Counted from the stretch's first letter, positions 35,127 to 46,313 are shown. The stretch: DNA of 64,000 nt from Babylonia areolata (GCF_041734735.1 NC_134879.1:10789310-10853309); one strand, 5' to 3'. Program-made: numbers and translations. The notes: generated by a model not told the origin, from the letters alone.

Positions 35127-37530
35127 TCAAGTTAGCTTGCCATCTGTTCGATACTTTAGGTCGATTCCAACATCGCCATCTCTGAAGGCATCAGTAAGCA
35201 TTGCAGAGAACATGAGGCTGAACAGCGTTGGAGCCAGGACGCAGCCTTGCTTGACACCATTTGTGACAGCAAAAGGAGCAGATGTTTCGCCATTGTCCTG
35301 GACTCGAGCCTGCATGCCTGCATGGAATTGGCTGACCAAGGAAATAAATTTCCGAGGGCATCCGTACTTTTTTTTTTTGTTTGTTTTTTTGTTTTGCTGC
35401 CCCATCATCTGCGCCGTTTCAGTGGCATTACTCCCACGCCGCTCATTTAGATTCCCCCATACACGGCCACACCCGGGTTCATCCGTCGCAGTCCCAGCGT
35501 CGGCAGTCCACAGGGAACCATCGATGTTAGGTCGCCTGGAGGCCACACACCAGAGGAGACCCTGCACTGCTGCTGAGTCACTTCAGTGGTGTTCAGTGGT
35601 GCCTGTTCTGTTTTAACGTACTTAGGACACCACCTACTAAGCCCCCTACTAACGACAATAATGGCTTAGTCGCGGAGCCAGACTGAGCGAGCGTCTCTCC
35701 CAGAGTGGAGACCGCCACCACGTCTTTCAAACAACAGCCCCCCCATGAATCTGCCGACACTGACGACATTGACAGGACTCACCCAAAGCACGGAAGTGGA
35801 GGGGTATCGAAACTGAGGTCACCATGAGAGCAGGGCATGAAAGGTCACAGACTTTGAGACTATTTTGTTTATATTGATGACGATGAAGGGGGAGGAGGAT
35901 GACGATGATGATGACGATGTTGCTATGGAGGTCCATTTTGGTTTGGGACTGCGTGACAAGGCTGTACTCTACGCTTCCTGTCATAATGATATCCCGGCGT
36001 TAACCAGGCCCGAGAGATACAGACACTTGCAGTGTTGGTCAGGTAATTAGAGCAACACACCCAAAGACGCATCCTTGAAGTGGATGACACTCGACTGTGT
36101 GGTCCCAGTCTCCCCATTTAAGCCCACAGCACACTCAACTCTGGGTAGGAGCCGGCCACGGGCCGAAAAACCCACCTCCGCTGGGATTCGAACCCGCGTC
36201 CTCCCAGCCGTCAGTCCGCGACGCTAACCACTTCGCCACGGCGGCTGGTAGGGCATCCGTACTTGGCCATGATCTTCCACAGTCCCTCTCTACTCACGGT
36301 GTCGAAGGCCTTGGTGAGGTTGACATAGGTGGAGAACAGAGCAGCATTTTGCTCCTGACATTTCTCTTGCAGCTGCCTTGCAGCAAACACCATGTCGGTG
36401 GTTCCGCGCTCTTTCCGGAATCCACATTGGCTCTCAGGCAAATGACCTTGGTCAAGGTGTGCTGTGAGGCGGTTTAGTAGGATCCTGGCAAGTATCTTGC
36501 CTGCGATGGAGAGCAAGGAAATGCCCCGATGGTTATCACAGGCTTGCCGGTTCCCCTTTCGCTTGTACAAGTGAATGATAGATGCATCTTTGAAATCCTG
36601 GGGGATCATCTCTTCTTTCCACATGAGTGAGTACAGCTGATGGAGCTTCTCAGTCAGCACAGTGCCTCCATCGTTGTAGACCTCTGCTGGTATGGAGTCT
36701 GAGCCAGGTGCTTTGCCACTGGATAGCAGATGGATTGCTTTCTGGGTCTCAAGAGGTGTTGGCAGATCGTCCAGTGTTTCGTTGATGGGGACTTGTGGGA
36801 GACGGTCTATGGCTTCATCATTTATGAAGGAAGGGCGATTTAAGACACTGTTGAAGTGCTCAGCCCAGCGTTCGATAATTTTCTCCTCCTCGGTGATCAA
36901 GGTATTCCCATCTGCACTGAGGAGGGGGGATGATCCTGAGGATGTGGGGCCGTAGACTTCTTTTAAGGCATCATAGAACCTCTTCATATCGTGCCTGTCA
37001 GCATATCCCTGGATCTCATCAGCTTTGTCACTCAGCCACTTATCCTGCATCTGGCGTAACTTTTGCTGAACAGTCCTGCGGATGGCATCGTACGCATCCT
37101 TTTTTGATGTGGACTTTGGGTTGCTGAGGTAGGCTTGATGCAGACGGCGTTTCTCATCCAGAAGCTGCTTGATTTCATCACAGTTTTCATCAAACCAGTC
37201 TTTGTGCTTTCTGGTCATGGGTCCCAGGGTCTCTGAAGCTGTACTATAGATCAGCTCACGCAGGGTCCTCCAGTCAGACTCCACATTCTGGTTGTCCAGA
37301 GAGGCGGATTCCAGACGATCTTCCAGCAGCTCCACAAAGGACTGTTTGATGGTGATGTTTTTCAGCTTAGCGATGTTAAGCCGTTTTGGAGCCTTCTGGC
37401 CTTGGGGGCGTCTCTTGGGCTGGATTCGAATATTCAGCTTCGAGACTACAAGGCGATGGTCTGTCCAACACTCGGCGCCGCACATGGTCTTTGTTACACG
37501 TACATCTTGCCTATCCCTTTTCCTGACGAT
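35127..37530 (-). mobile_element. LINE (non-LTR retrotransposon) ORF2 fragment, split by a retroposon
   Basis: Read on the minus strand, 37530-36265 is one open frame. It starts in the end of the endonuclease domain (CWTDHRLVVSKLNIRIQPKR) and continues through a charged linker to the RT fingers and palm (SSGKAPGSDSIPAEVY, NHRGISLLSIAGKILARIL, QCGFRKERGTTDMVFAARQL, NLTKAFDTVSREGLW). After the inserted retroposon the frame resumes at 35354-35150 with CPRKFISLVSQFHAGMQARV and VTNGVKQGCVLAPTLFSLMF. The YADD-containing part and everything after it are absent, as are the 5' end and a poly(A) tail. In motif A the usual first Asp of the D-L-T-K-A-F-D block reads Asn. It is therefore a fragment and inactive. 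It is much better preserved than the LINE at 8120-9562. Confidence 0.85.
35370..36249 (-). mobile_element. tRNA-headed retroposon (SINE) inserted in the LINE
   Basis: A 15-bp target duplication AGGGCATCCGTACTT flanks it at 35355-35369 and 36250-36264. On the minus strand it begins with a tRNA-like head near 36240 with A box TGGCGAAGTGG and B box GGTTCGAATCC. It ends in a poly(A) tail (T-run at 35370-35394 on the plus strand). At about 880 bp it is long for a SINE; a composite of a tRNA head with another repeat is possible. Sequence at 35460-35620 recurs, diverged and in the same orientation, at about 41460-41600, showing that the tail part is itself a dispersed repeat. Confidence 0.8.
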
Positions 37531-37534
37531 GACA

Positions 37535-37565
37535 TATATATATATATGTGTGTGTGCGTGCGTGC

Positions 37566-37597
<32 letters not shown>

Positions 37598-37766
37598 ACA
37601 CCCGCACATTCCAATATTCCGTTGCTCCTACAGTACACATGCAAACACACACATACCTCATCCTCTACACACACACGAACACACACACACATGCGCGCGC
37701 GCACAGAGCTCTCCTGACGTGTATACTTACACGCTCGCGCACGCACACAAATACACACACACACAC

Positions 37767-37809
<43 letters not shown>

Positions 37810-37860
37810 GGCTGCCACACATACACACACACACATATACAGAGGCTGCCACACACAGAC
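37535..37860. repeat. Compound GT/CA/TA microsatellite
   Basis: TG, CA and TA runs with GC-rich interruptions and a 24-bp CAGAGGCTGCCACACA-type unit repeated two to three times near 37806-37880. It separates the LINE 5' side from the right end of the TTAA-bounded element. Confidence 0.9.
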
Positions 37861-38505
37861 ACAGACATACAGAGGCTGCTATTGATTGGCCGGAAGAGGG
37901 GTGGGAAAAGATCTGATGACAGGAACGTGTTGCTCAGTCTATTGAAGTTGGAAAAGCCCACATTAATTTGTATGGGTCTGTCAGACCCACGATGTATGAA
38001 TAGGGGGTAAGCTCTGGATTCCTTCTTTAGCGAGTGTGGGTCTGTGAGACCCACAAAATATGGATAAGTGGGAAAATAACCAAGTACAGTCAAGGTTAAA
38101 GTGCATATTTCATCTTCCACGTACATGTGGGCACATATGGTGGATTGAGGGTTGTAGCAGGTCATGAAATTTATGTCAGTCTGAGAGAGTAATCCTTGGA
38201 CATCTCCATGCAGCATCATTTACATAATTTATGTGTATTTATGTACATGCCATAGATTTGTCACATCCATTAAACAAAAGGAAATCAGCAGTGCATCCTT
38301 ATCAGCTGTCACAGTTCTCTCAGACCAGATCGGTTGTTCTCATCATTACAGATTTGTGTACATATTTTCAGTAAACAGGAAAATGATTTATATTAACAAG
38401 TTAAAAAAAATGTATTTGCATCTTTGTGTGTATGCCTACATGTACAGACATGTGTTCATATAACTTATCAATCACATGTGCGAAAATAAATACCAAATCC
38501 ATCAC

Positions 38506-39170
38506 TTAACTCTTTCTGGACGAAGGAATGCTCACGCATTCCTACACAAAACGTATTCGGTTTCGGACGAAGGAATGGAATAGCATTCTCTGAAAGTAAA
38601 ATTCCATCATGCGCTGTACACGTGATTTTGTGATTAGCCAAGCAGAGTGCGCTATTCTGGATCACTCCACAATCGAACAGTATGATTGGTTAGTCTGGGA
38701 TGTGTGGCCTGTCTTGCACACACGCTGACAAAGTCACTGACCGGTCGTCTGCTCGCGTGCCAGCCTGTAAGCAAAGCGGCCTCTTCTCAGAATGTTGTGA
38801 AGCGAACAAGGCAGTGACAGCAATGTTTTAGGGTTGCCGAAGTACTTGAAATGCTACAAACTGAAGGGTCAGACATTGAAGAGGTGGATGATGACGAAAA
38901 AGAAAGCGAATTTAATGCAGAAAGCGAGCATGGGTATGGTGATTCGGGGTGAAAAATTGGCAGTATTTTCTACATATGGCAAAACTGTAAAAATAAGATG
39001 AGAAATTTGATTTCTTTTATATGTAATAGCTCAACACGTAATAAACCAGTTCTGAAAGTTTCATTTTCTTACACAGTATTTTGTATTTTTTGTAATTTTT
39101 TTCCAAACCCTTACAAATGGGCCATCTGGGGAAAAGCAAGGAAGAAAACTTGTCGTCCTGAGTGAGTTAA
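38506..39170. mobile_element. Second TTAA-bounded DNA transposon-like element (piggyBac-like remnant)
   Basis: TTAA at 38506-38509 and 39167-39170. Left end CTCTTTCTGGACGAAG and right end (reverse complement) CTCACTCAGGACGACA form imperfect inverted repeats. Hyphenated palindromes lie inside the left end (GGAATGC-TCAC-GCATTCC at about 38525; GAATGGAATAGCATTC near 38571). At 38835-38951 a short plus-strand frame encodes EVLEMLQTEGSDIEEVDDDE followed by more acidic residues and a stop. Many piggyBac transposases begin with such an acidic segment, so this may be a transposase N-terminus left after an internal deletion. It is 665 bp and starts about 400 bp after the end of the previous TTAA element. 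Confidence 0.65.
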
Positions 39171-41440
39171 GCAAAAGATGTGAGACAAAGAAATAAACTG
39201 GTGTGAGTGCACAGTGGCTAGGTGACTCTTGCTTTCAGTTTGAACCATGGACATCACAAACCCATGGGACAGAAGTCCAAGTTGAACGGTTTAGCTGTCA
39301 TTCCCGTCTGTAGTTCTTATTTTGCTTCATGTATCACTGTGGTGTTTTTTTGAGTGTCCTTCCCTTTTTTGTCTTGTTAGCAGTCTGTGATATGCTTGTT
39401 AGACTGCTGTACTCTGATGATTACTTGAAATTTTCAGCACTTTGTTCTTTGTACAACACAATAGTAGGGTGGCGGGTGTAGCTGGAACACACATTTCAAG
39501 GTTTGACTCAAAGATTTTTATGCAGAGGATCAAAGTGTTGGTGTTGCACTTATATTTTCTAGAACATAATGCATTCAAATATTTTTGATTGAGTTTACCA
39601 CTCCAGGATTTAAGAGAATGACTTTCAGGCTTTTGACCTGGGGGTCAAAGTGCCCCACAGTTTTTGAATTGTAAGGAACACTGTTGGATGGGCACCAGTT
39701 GGACATCCTGTTGTGTTGTTTGGAAGTGTGGCCTTTTCTTGTATATTACATTTACATACATAGTACTTTATAATTATTATCTCAGTAAGAGAAATTGATT
39801 AAGATAACAAATTGTTCAGTATTCTGCTTCCTTGATATGTTTTTGATTGATTTTTTTAGGTGATAAGTGTGATGGCTGGTGTACAAGACGTGCTGCTTTT
39901 TTTGTTTATTTTTGCTTTTTTGTTTTGTAATCTGAAAAAATGAGTAATAAACAAAGCACAGCCTAATGTCACTTGTCTTCAGCAGTGTCATTTGTTATTT
40001 TGGCTGTTGGTGTGTGCTCATTAGAGTGTGCTGCTGTCCCAGTAACTCCTTCAATACTCAGAGGATTCTATTTGTTACCTCCCCCTTGGCTCCTGGTCCA
40101 AAGACCTGACCTGGAAGCACAGGAAGGGTTGTTTTCCAAGGATCCAACCCTGTAACTTTTGCTAGTTTTAGCCTTTAATCACATGGTGAACCTATCAAAG
40201 GACACACGGGGTATTTAGTTGGAGATGACAGTGCCACCTGCTGATCCATCCCATCATGCCAGACACAGCGCCTGTTTGGTCTGGAACTGATTACTCACTC
40301 TGGCAGTCCAGGCTTGTATCACAGCTAACTTCTACATTTTGTGGCAGCATTCAGGTGGACATCCCACTTCTTACCTGGAGGTGGCCTGGTCCTAGGTCTT
40401 CTTTTATGTGTTTTATGCCTAAGAAAAACTGTCACCTGGTTTGGCTGGGCTATTGGCAACAGTTTGAATGAGTATATAGACTGAATTAAATATGCATGGT
40501 GAATATTCTTTTTTTATTATTATATTATCACTTTGCTTTGCCTGCTTGAGGCACAATACTGATGATTGAGACAGTGAGCTTCTACTAGACTCATTGCATA
40601 TGAATGGAAAGTACAGGTTTGTTTGGTTCATTAGTAAATGTGGCTCTGAAAGCCTGATGAGATGGGCCTTAGGAGCTGCTACTTTCAAAGTGTTTGTGCT
40701 CACTCATTTAGATTGAAAAAAAATGGGGAGGGGGGCATGTGATATTTTAGGAATGCATGAAATATAGTTTTAGAATTATGAAAAATGTATCTGCCATTAT
40801 TTTTTTTCCAAAAGGCAAAATAAACTCCTAGATTTATGACACACATTAAAGTGTAATCTGTCAGTCACCAATGAAGAAATAAATATTTCCTTTAAATCTA
40901 GACAGAATAATGCCTTCTTATGGAATTGAGTGAATTTTCAAATTTCAGCCTTCAGGTATTGAAGAACAGGTGTTGCTGAAATTTACACCATAGACCTTAC
41001 AGATCTGTAGGATGAAAAGTGATTGGGTGACCACTCATTTGTCATGTGTGTTAGTATATGAGCGTGTTTTTGACATATAATTAAGTATTAAGTTCATTTT
41101 CATTTCAAACTTACTGAAATGACAGTCAAGATTTTTTGTTGTAATGCTGTGCATGAAAAGCAAACTTGTAAATAAATCCTGTCTTCCAGAATCTGAGTTC
41201 TTTCATTATGTTCTTTGACACTTTACTGAACCTTGAAATTACCTTCACTCAGTCAGTTTGTTCCTCTCTGTTTAGTTTGTTCCTCTCTGTTTCTTATTCC
41301 CTCCCTGTTCTCTTTTATCTTTAGTTCTCTTTTGTTTCTAACTCAAAGTTTTTTTTTGTTTATGTTGTTGTTATTGTTTTAAGTTTAATTGGCATTTCTC
41401 CCTCACTGCTCATCCCAAGCCCCCACACCCACACCCCACC
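39171..41440. other. Intergenic sequence, nothing recognised
   Basis: No coding homology seen. AT-rich with T runs and no clear repeat boundaries. Confidence 0.4.
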
Positions 41441-41610
41441 CCCACACACAGACACGCCTGGATTTGTCTTCAGCGGCCTCAGTGCCAGCAAACCACTGGG
41501 AACTATCGTTGTTGGTTTCCTGGAGGCTACACACCATTCAAGACCTTGCTCTGCAGCACAGTTACTTTGTAGGTGTTCAGCAGTGCTACCTTCAGCGCAA
41601 AACTCTTTAC
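41440..41610 (+). repeat. Diverged copy of the repeat seen at 35460-35620
   Basis: CCACTGGGAACTATCGTTG, CCTGGAGGCTACACACCA, and AGGTGTTCAGCAGTGCTACC correspond in order to blocks at 35510-35610. It directly precedes the LINE fragment at 41760. Confidence 0.5.
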
Positions 41611-41759
41611 ATAGCATATCCAGTGTTGGGAAATGGGGAGGAGAAAGTCAACATCATTGTGGTGGACTTTCAGAAGATCTTCCACAGCTTCAGGCTTTAT
41701 CATTCTCAAGACGACACATGATATCACAGGCAAAACTTGAGTCTGAAATGAGAACTTTA

Positions 41760-42440
41760 TGAAATATCAACAACCTGCTGCTGTTGACAGAGCAAGGGTT
41801 GGGTTCTGACCCAGTGAACTTGAGAGTTGAGTTCCCCAGGTTTCAGGTCTTAGCATACCGTTAGTTCCTCCTAAACATTTATCAATGACCTTCCTGGTCA
41901 GATAGATACTGGAGCCAGACTGCAGATGACACTATCTTTAAAAGTTCTATCATCTGACAGTGATCAGACCACTCTCCAAAAAGATCTTCAATATATAATT
42001 ATGAGCTTTCACCCTGGCAAGTGTCAAATTCTCAAGAGCGACAAAAGTGAAGTGGATAATTATTCAAGATCAACGTTTATATCTGATTCACCATATCCCC
42101 AGACACATATGAGCCATGCATCAGTGTCATCTCAGCTAAAGCAAGCAGAAATCTGGGTTTTCTCATTTGGAACCCAGAAAATCAATGGGAAAGGGATAAA
42201 GGACATGGTTTACAAGGCATATGTCAGACCACTCTTTTTTTGTAATGCATGCATGGGATCTGCGTAATGACAAGCATATCAAGAGCCTGAACAATGAATG
42301 AAGGTGTGTCAGACACATACTGAAGAACTTCAATGTGAACATGCTGACCCACATGGAATGACCCATGTGGAGTGCAGGAGACAAAGAGAATGACTCACAA
42401 ACCTCTATAAATAACATTACAGTTTGATCTTCATCGACAG
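41760..42440 (+). mobile_element. Decayed LINE reverse transcriptase fragment
   Basis: Broken frames give TADDTIF (the RT ADD box, near 41925), then IMSFHPGKCQILKSDKSE (about 42000-42050). Next come LGFLIWNPENQ-like and GIKDMVYKAYVRPLFF (about 42195-42240), and then RCVRHILKNFNVNMLTHMEW (about 42300-42360). This is the order of the palm-thumb part of Jockey/CR1-like elements. Several stops and frame changes interrupt it. It is 5'-truncated and dead. Confidence 0.75.
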
Positions 42441-44136
42441 CCAGCATGCACCATCACCAAATTCAACCAAACATCAAGCCTGATGTTTCAGCTCCCAGTT
42501 TTACACTTTAGCCTCCTGCAAAACTGATAGCAAACTGCAGCTGATTGGAATGGACCCTCAGAAGGATCAGTAACAGCTCCTGTCGACTCATTTCAACACC
42601 AGATATAAATTTAAGTACTCTTTACCCCCACAAACCTTGAATTGTTCTTGTTGTGTGTAAAAAGTATGTCAACACATATGTCTGTCTATTCGATCAGTAT
42701 TAAGCATTTTGCTTTGGCTGCAGCCATAGTTTGCCATGGTTTGCCTCTTCCGATAAACAAAACCGAGCATCCTCACACCACGAACGTTGTCATGGGCACC
42801 ATTTGGAGAGGGGAAAAAAAGCGGGGCCGTATACCGACCGTTACCTAGTGGCAGGCACACAATCGAACAAGACCGGTAGAAAGCTTGAACAAAAAAAAAA
42901 TTTTAAAGAAAAAAAGTGGAACGAGATCAATCTTGGCACAATGAAGACCGACGCGAGTGACGACTGTTTATTGCGATGAGGTTTGCTTACGGCTTCCAGC
43001 AATGTGAGGACGTGATTGTGAAGATTCAACACAATCTTGTTTTGATTGTAAAGACGCAACATTGTCCCTAAAACTTTGCATTGCCTGCGCGGCGCCCGTG
43101 TGTATGTGTGTGTGTGTGTGTGTTCTGAGAGGGCAGTCTCGAAGATTGTAGCATGAAAACAAAATACCCAAGAAGATATACAAAACTGAAATCTATGAAT
43201 TCCCAGATTCATCAACAACCAATATATCTCAGTGCGCGCGCACGGAGCACACACACACACACAGTAGCCTACATACTTACACACGCCGCGCGCGCGCCTG
43301 TCAATTTTTAAACGTCCCATAACTATTGTTGATTTTTGTTGTCCTTTTTAAAAGCATACGATATAAATAAGAATAAATCTGCATGCAATGCAGTTTTTCA
43401 GATTTTTCACTTTTTTGTCTCTTCAAGTTCTGCTTTTTTCCGATCAATTGTTCTTCGCGCCAGCTAGACAGTGCTGCCGGTTAGGATCTGTGTCTATTCC
43501 GGGCCAAGCAAACGTACCATTATTGTTCGCGAAATCTTTGGATCAATTGCCTGAACTTTATTTTGCTGACTCAAATTGTGTGTGTGTGTGTCAGTGTGTG
43601 TGTGTGGTGTGTGTGTCAGTGTGTGTGTGTGTGTCAGTGTGTATGTACAAGTCAGTGGAGCAGGGTGGATTAAAGAGAAGACAAAATTATGGCCAGGCCA
43701 TACATGTTTTCAAATTTACATGACATAAACCAAACGCGGCACAAAAACATTTGCCATATAAAACCCGTCAGCAACGGAGACGATCGATGTTCAAGGGACA
43801 AATGTTAATTAAGATTTTTTTTCTTCACATTTTTGAAGGGTGCATTTGATGTTAATGAATACATGCAGTATACACAGGGTATACTGTCTTGACCTTCATG
43901 TATGCCTAATACTGAGGAAGGCATACGTGGAAGAAAATGCGCAGAGTCCACATAGAGTACGTCATACGTAATACTGATAGTTTTTTTTTATTCGGTTTTT
44001 CATTTAGCGTCTTGGTTCAACTTACCGGAAAAAACAAACCTTTCATTTAACGTCTTTCCACGACTGTGATTTGACGAAAGTTTGATTTTGGTGTTTTGTA
44101 AAGAACGTTTACAATCAATTAAAATAATTCTGAATT
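42441..44136. other. Intergenic sequence with microsatellites
   Basis: No gene recognised. It contains a CG/GT-rich patch at 43083-43120 and 43230-43300 (CGCGCGCG) and a GTGTGTCA-type repeat at about 43579-43645. Confidence 0.4.
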
Positions 44137-44320
44137 AGTTTTACTTTTTGCTTGAGGCATTAAGAAAAAAATATTTATTTCCATTAGTGATACGTCCGGC
44201 AGTAGCTGCCACGGTCCTCAGTGACTAGATAGTTTTACTTTTTGCTTGAGGCATTAAGAAAAAAATATTTATTTCCATTAGTGATACGTCCGGCAGTAGC
44301 TGCCACGGTCCTCAGTGACT
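44137..44320. repeat. Perfect 94-bp tandem duplication
   Basis: AGTTTTACTTTTTGCTTGAG through CCACGGTCCTCAGTGACT occurs at 44137-44226 and again at 44231-44320 with no difference by eye. The pieces are separated by AGAT. Confidence 0.95.
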
Positions 44321-44522
44321 TTCCGGCTTGGGTTTTTTTTGTTGTTTTTTTTTGTTTTTTTTTTCATATCAAATATACCTCAATGTACGCTCGTTACAGT
44401 GGATGATAACTAATTTGTGAATTTGAGATAACGTTGTAAAAATGAATAAAAGGTAAGCTGTAAGTTGCTGATAACGAGTCCACCCTGCAAAAGTCATGAC
44501 TGAATTTTGCCGCATTACTTCC

Positions 44523-45150
44523 ACAGGTTGACGGGTGCGGTGGTCAAATCACCGGCGGTTAGAACGTCGGCCGGGCTTATGGGACTCTCTCCCGAGTTTG
44601 CGGCCCGAGTCGATCGATTCCCATCGCGGCATCCGGATGGATATTTTTCCGATCCCTCAGGACAAAGTGTGCAGACCTGCTATAATATATAGTGTCTGAA
44701 CCCTCTTCATGTGTATGCATACGTAGGCTGAAGATCAAATACAAACGTTCAACTGAGATCCTGCACTGGCAATCCAAGTCAACTTAAGCGTTCGGTGGGT
44801 TACAATAAAATCAGTACACCGGCAGCATGCACATCGCCGAAAACGGAGTATGGCTGCCTGTCAGTGTGGCGGGGTGAATAAACCGGCAAAACTGATCATT
44901 ACACGTCACGGTAAAATGTTTCAAGTCTGGTGAAGTATGTGTATGCGTAACTGAAACCTGATTGACTCAGTGACACTGACGGCTATACTGTGAACAAACT
45001 GATGACTGATGAGCGCCCAGCTGTCCGTCGACCCTGCCCAGGTCAAATAACTCCGTGTTCGTAAAGCGCGTACTGGAACTGAGTTCGATCGTCTTTGACC
45101 GAGGCTCGGATAGGCGTTATATAAGTATCCATATCCGTCATCATCATATT
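44523..45150 (+). repeat. tRNA-derived SINE, family 1, longest copy, with (ATC)n-type tail
   Basis: GC-rich head at 44523-44640 with a B-box-like CGATCGATTCCCA. The body blocks shared with 28308-28590 are CAGACCTGCTATAATATATA, CTTCATGTGTATGCATACG, CTGAAGATCAAATA and TTCGGTGGGTTA. The part shared with 32826-32945 is AAACGGAGTATGGCTGCCTG. A further part ends GTAAAGCGCGTACTGG...AGGCGTTATATAAGTATCCA plus an ATC-rich tail, like the tails at 3676 and 5425. It may be one long SINE or two joined retroposons. The higher GC suggests it is younger than its relatives. Confidence 0.65.
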
Positions 45151-45178
45151 GTGTTTATCTTGTGTCTCGTGTGTGTCA

Positions 45179-45209
<31 letters not shown>

Positions 45210-46273
45210 ACTGAGAAAGAGAGAGTGTGTGTGACGGCCGGGTGTGTGTGTGTCGGCCGGGTGTGTGTGTGTGTGTGTGTGTGAGTGTGTTTTCCCGGCT
45301 GCCGTGAGAGATCAGAGAGAGAGAGAGAGAGCGGAGAGATCGTGGAATGATGATGCCATACGTATCACGTCAGTCACGGTTTTTCCTTTAAGTCCTGACA
45401 CACTGACGCCGCAATGGATTCGACTGAATTCTTCCCCGGCGTAGAAAGCTAATGTAACATAAAGCAGGCCGGGATTTGAAGACCGTCTGAATTAAGAAGT
45501 AGAAAAAAAAAATCTGGAACTTTGATTTCTTGCGATTTTTCACGTATCAGTATTTTACCTCAGTTCAGTTTTTTTAACATTTTTATATTAGACTTGGTAC
45601 TGGCGGAGGCCGTGGTGGCCGGGCCGGGTCAGTGACTGTCGCCTGTTTTGCCGAACTCACTATATCTTGATGCCAGTCAGTTGAGCCGGTCACGGTCATA
45701 ATTCTGAATGAAATCCGTAGCATTCACGGTCATCAGTTGTCGGGCGCGGCGGAGGAGTGGGAGTAAGTATATTAAATATGTTTATCAATCCGGCCCTGAG
45801 CCTGAAAAACTTGTCACTGAAAATGGGTCAGTTTTTCATCAAGTTATTCCCCGCACGATCGTGATCTGCTGGTCCCGAAAGTGGGCCACACGGAAACTTT
45901 ATAGGTTCACACATACGCCAGTAAGGTAAATCGCGGGAACTGAGTTAACTGATTCAGGTGAATCATGATCAAACCGTGCTGGATAGACTGGATGCAAGAG
46001 CAGGAATATAATGTTTGTGCTGCACATTGGACCTAATGACTCAGATCAGCTGATATCAGTTTAGAACACCGTGACGCCGCCAGCCGGAAAACTGCGCTGG
46101 TCGGGTGTGAGCCACCGAGCTGACTGAAGAGCTCGATGGTTCTGATGACCACGTAACACGTGATAATGGCTTCGTGCAATCATAACGACAGTTTCAGTTT
46201 CCGTATAATAACAACGTGACTTATTTCTAGTCCAAGGCCGGTGCTGTTGAGGGAGGGATGCCGTGCCAAGGGA

Positions 46274-46313
<40 letters not shown>

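Larger units (their letters stand above)
34618..38099. mobile_element. TTAA-bounded, palindrome-rich DNA transposon-like element (piggyBac-like), with nested insertions
   Basis: TTAA occurs at both ends (34618-34621 and 38096-38099). The inner ends are inverted repeats: left CCTTCACCGTACTTTG, right (reverse complement) CCTTGACTGTACTTGG. Just inside are five hyphenated palindromes TGGGTCT-NNN-AGACCCA, three at the left (34638-34654, 34825-34841, 34889-34905) and two at the right (37973-37989, 38037-38053). TTAA sites with CC-starting termini are the hallmark of piggyBac transposons. No transposase was found. The interior is occupied by a minus-strand LINE fragment, a retroposon and a microsatellite, so this looks non-autonomous or gutted. 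Confidence 0.7.

Noticed and set aside
34981-35616. 211-codon plus-strand frame
   Set aside because: Antisense to the LINE RT fragment and retroposon sequence.
36180-36249. A functional tRNA gene on the minus strand
   Set aside because: A and B boxes are present, but the acceptor stem does not pair convincingly, and the stretch is the head of a retroposon with poly(A) tail and target duplication.
36097-36477. Plus-strand frame of 126 codons
   Set aside because: It is the antisense of the retroposon head and LINE RT sequence.
36211-37854. A single 547-residue protein-coding gene on the minus strand
   Set aside because: The open frame runs through a microsatellite and LINE RT sequence into an inserted retroposon; it is mobile-element DNA, not a host gene.
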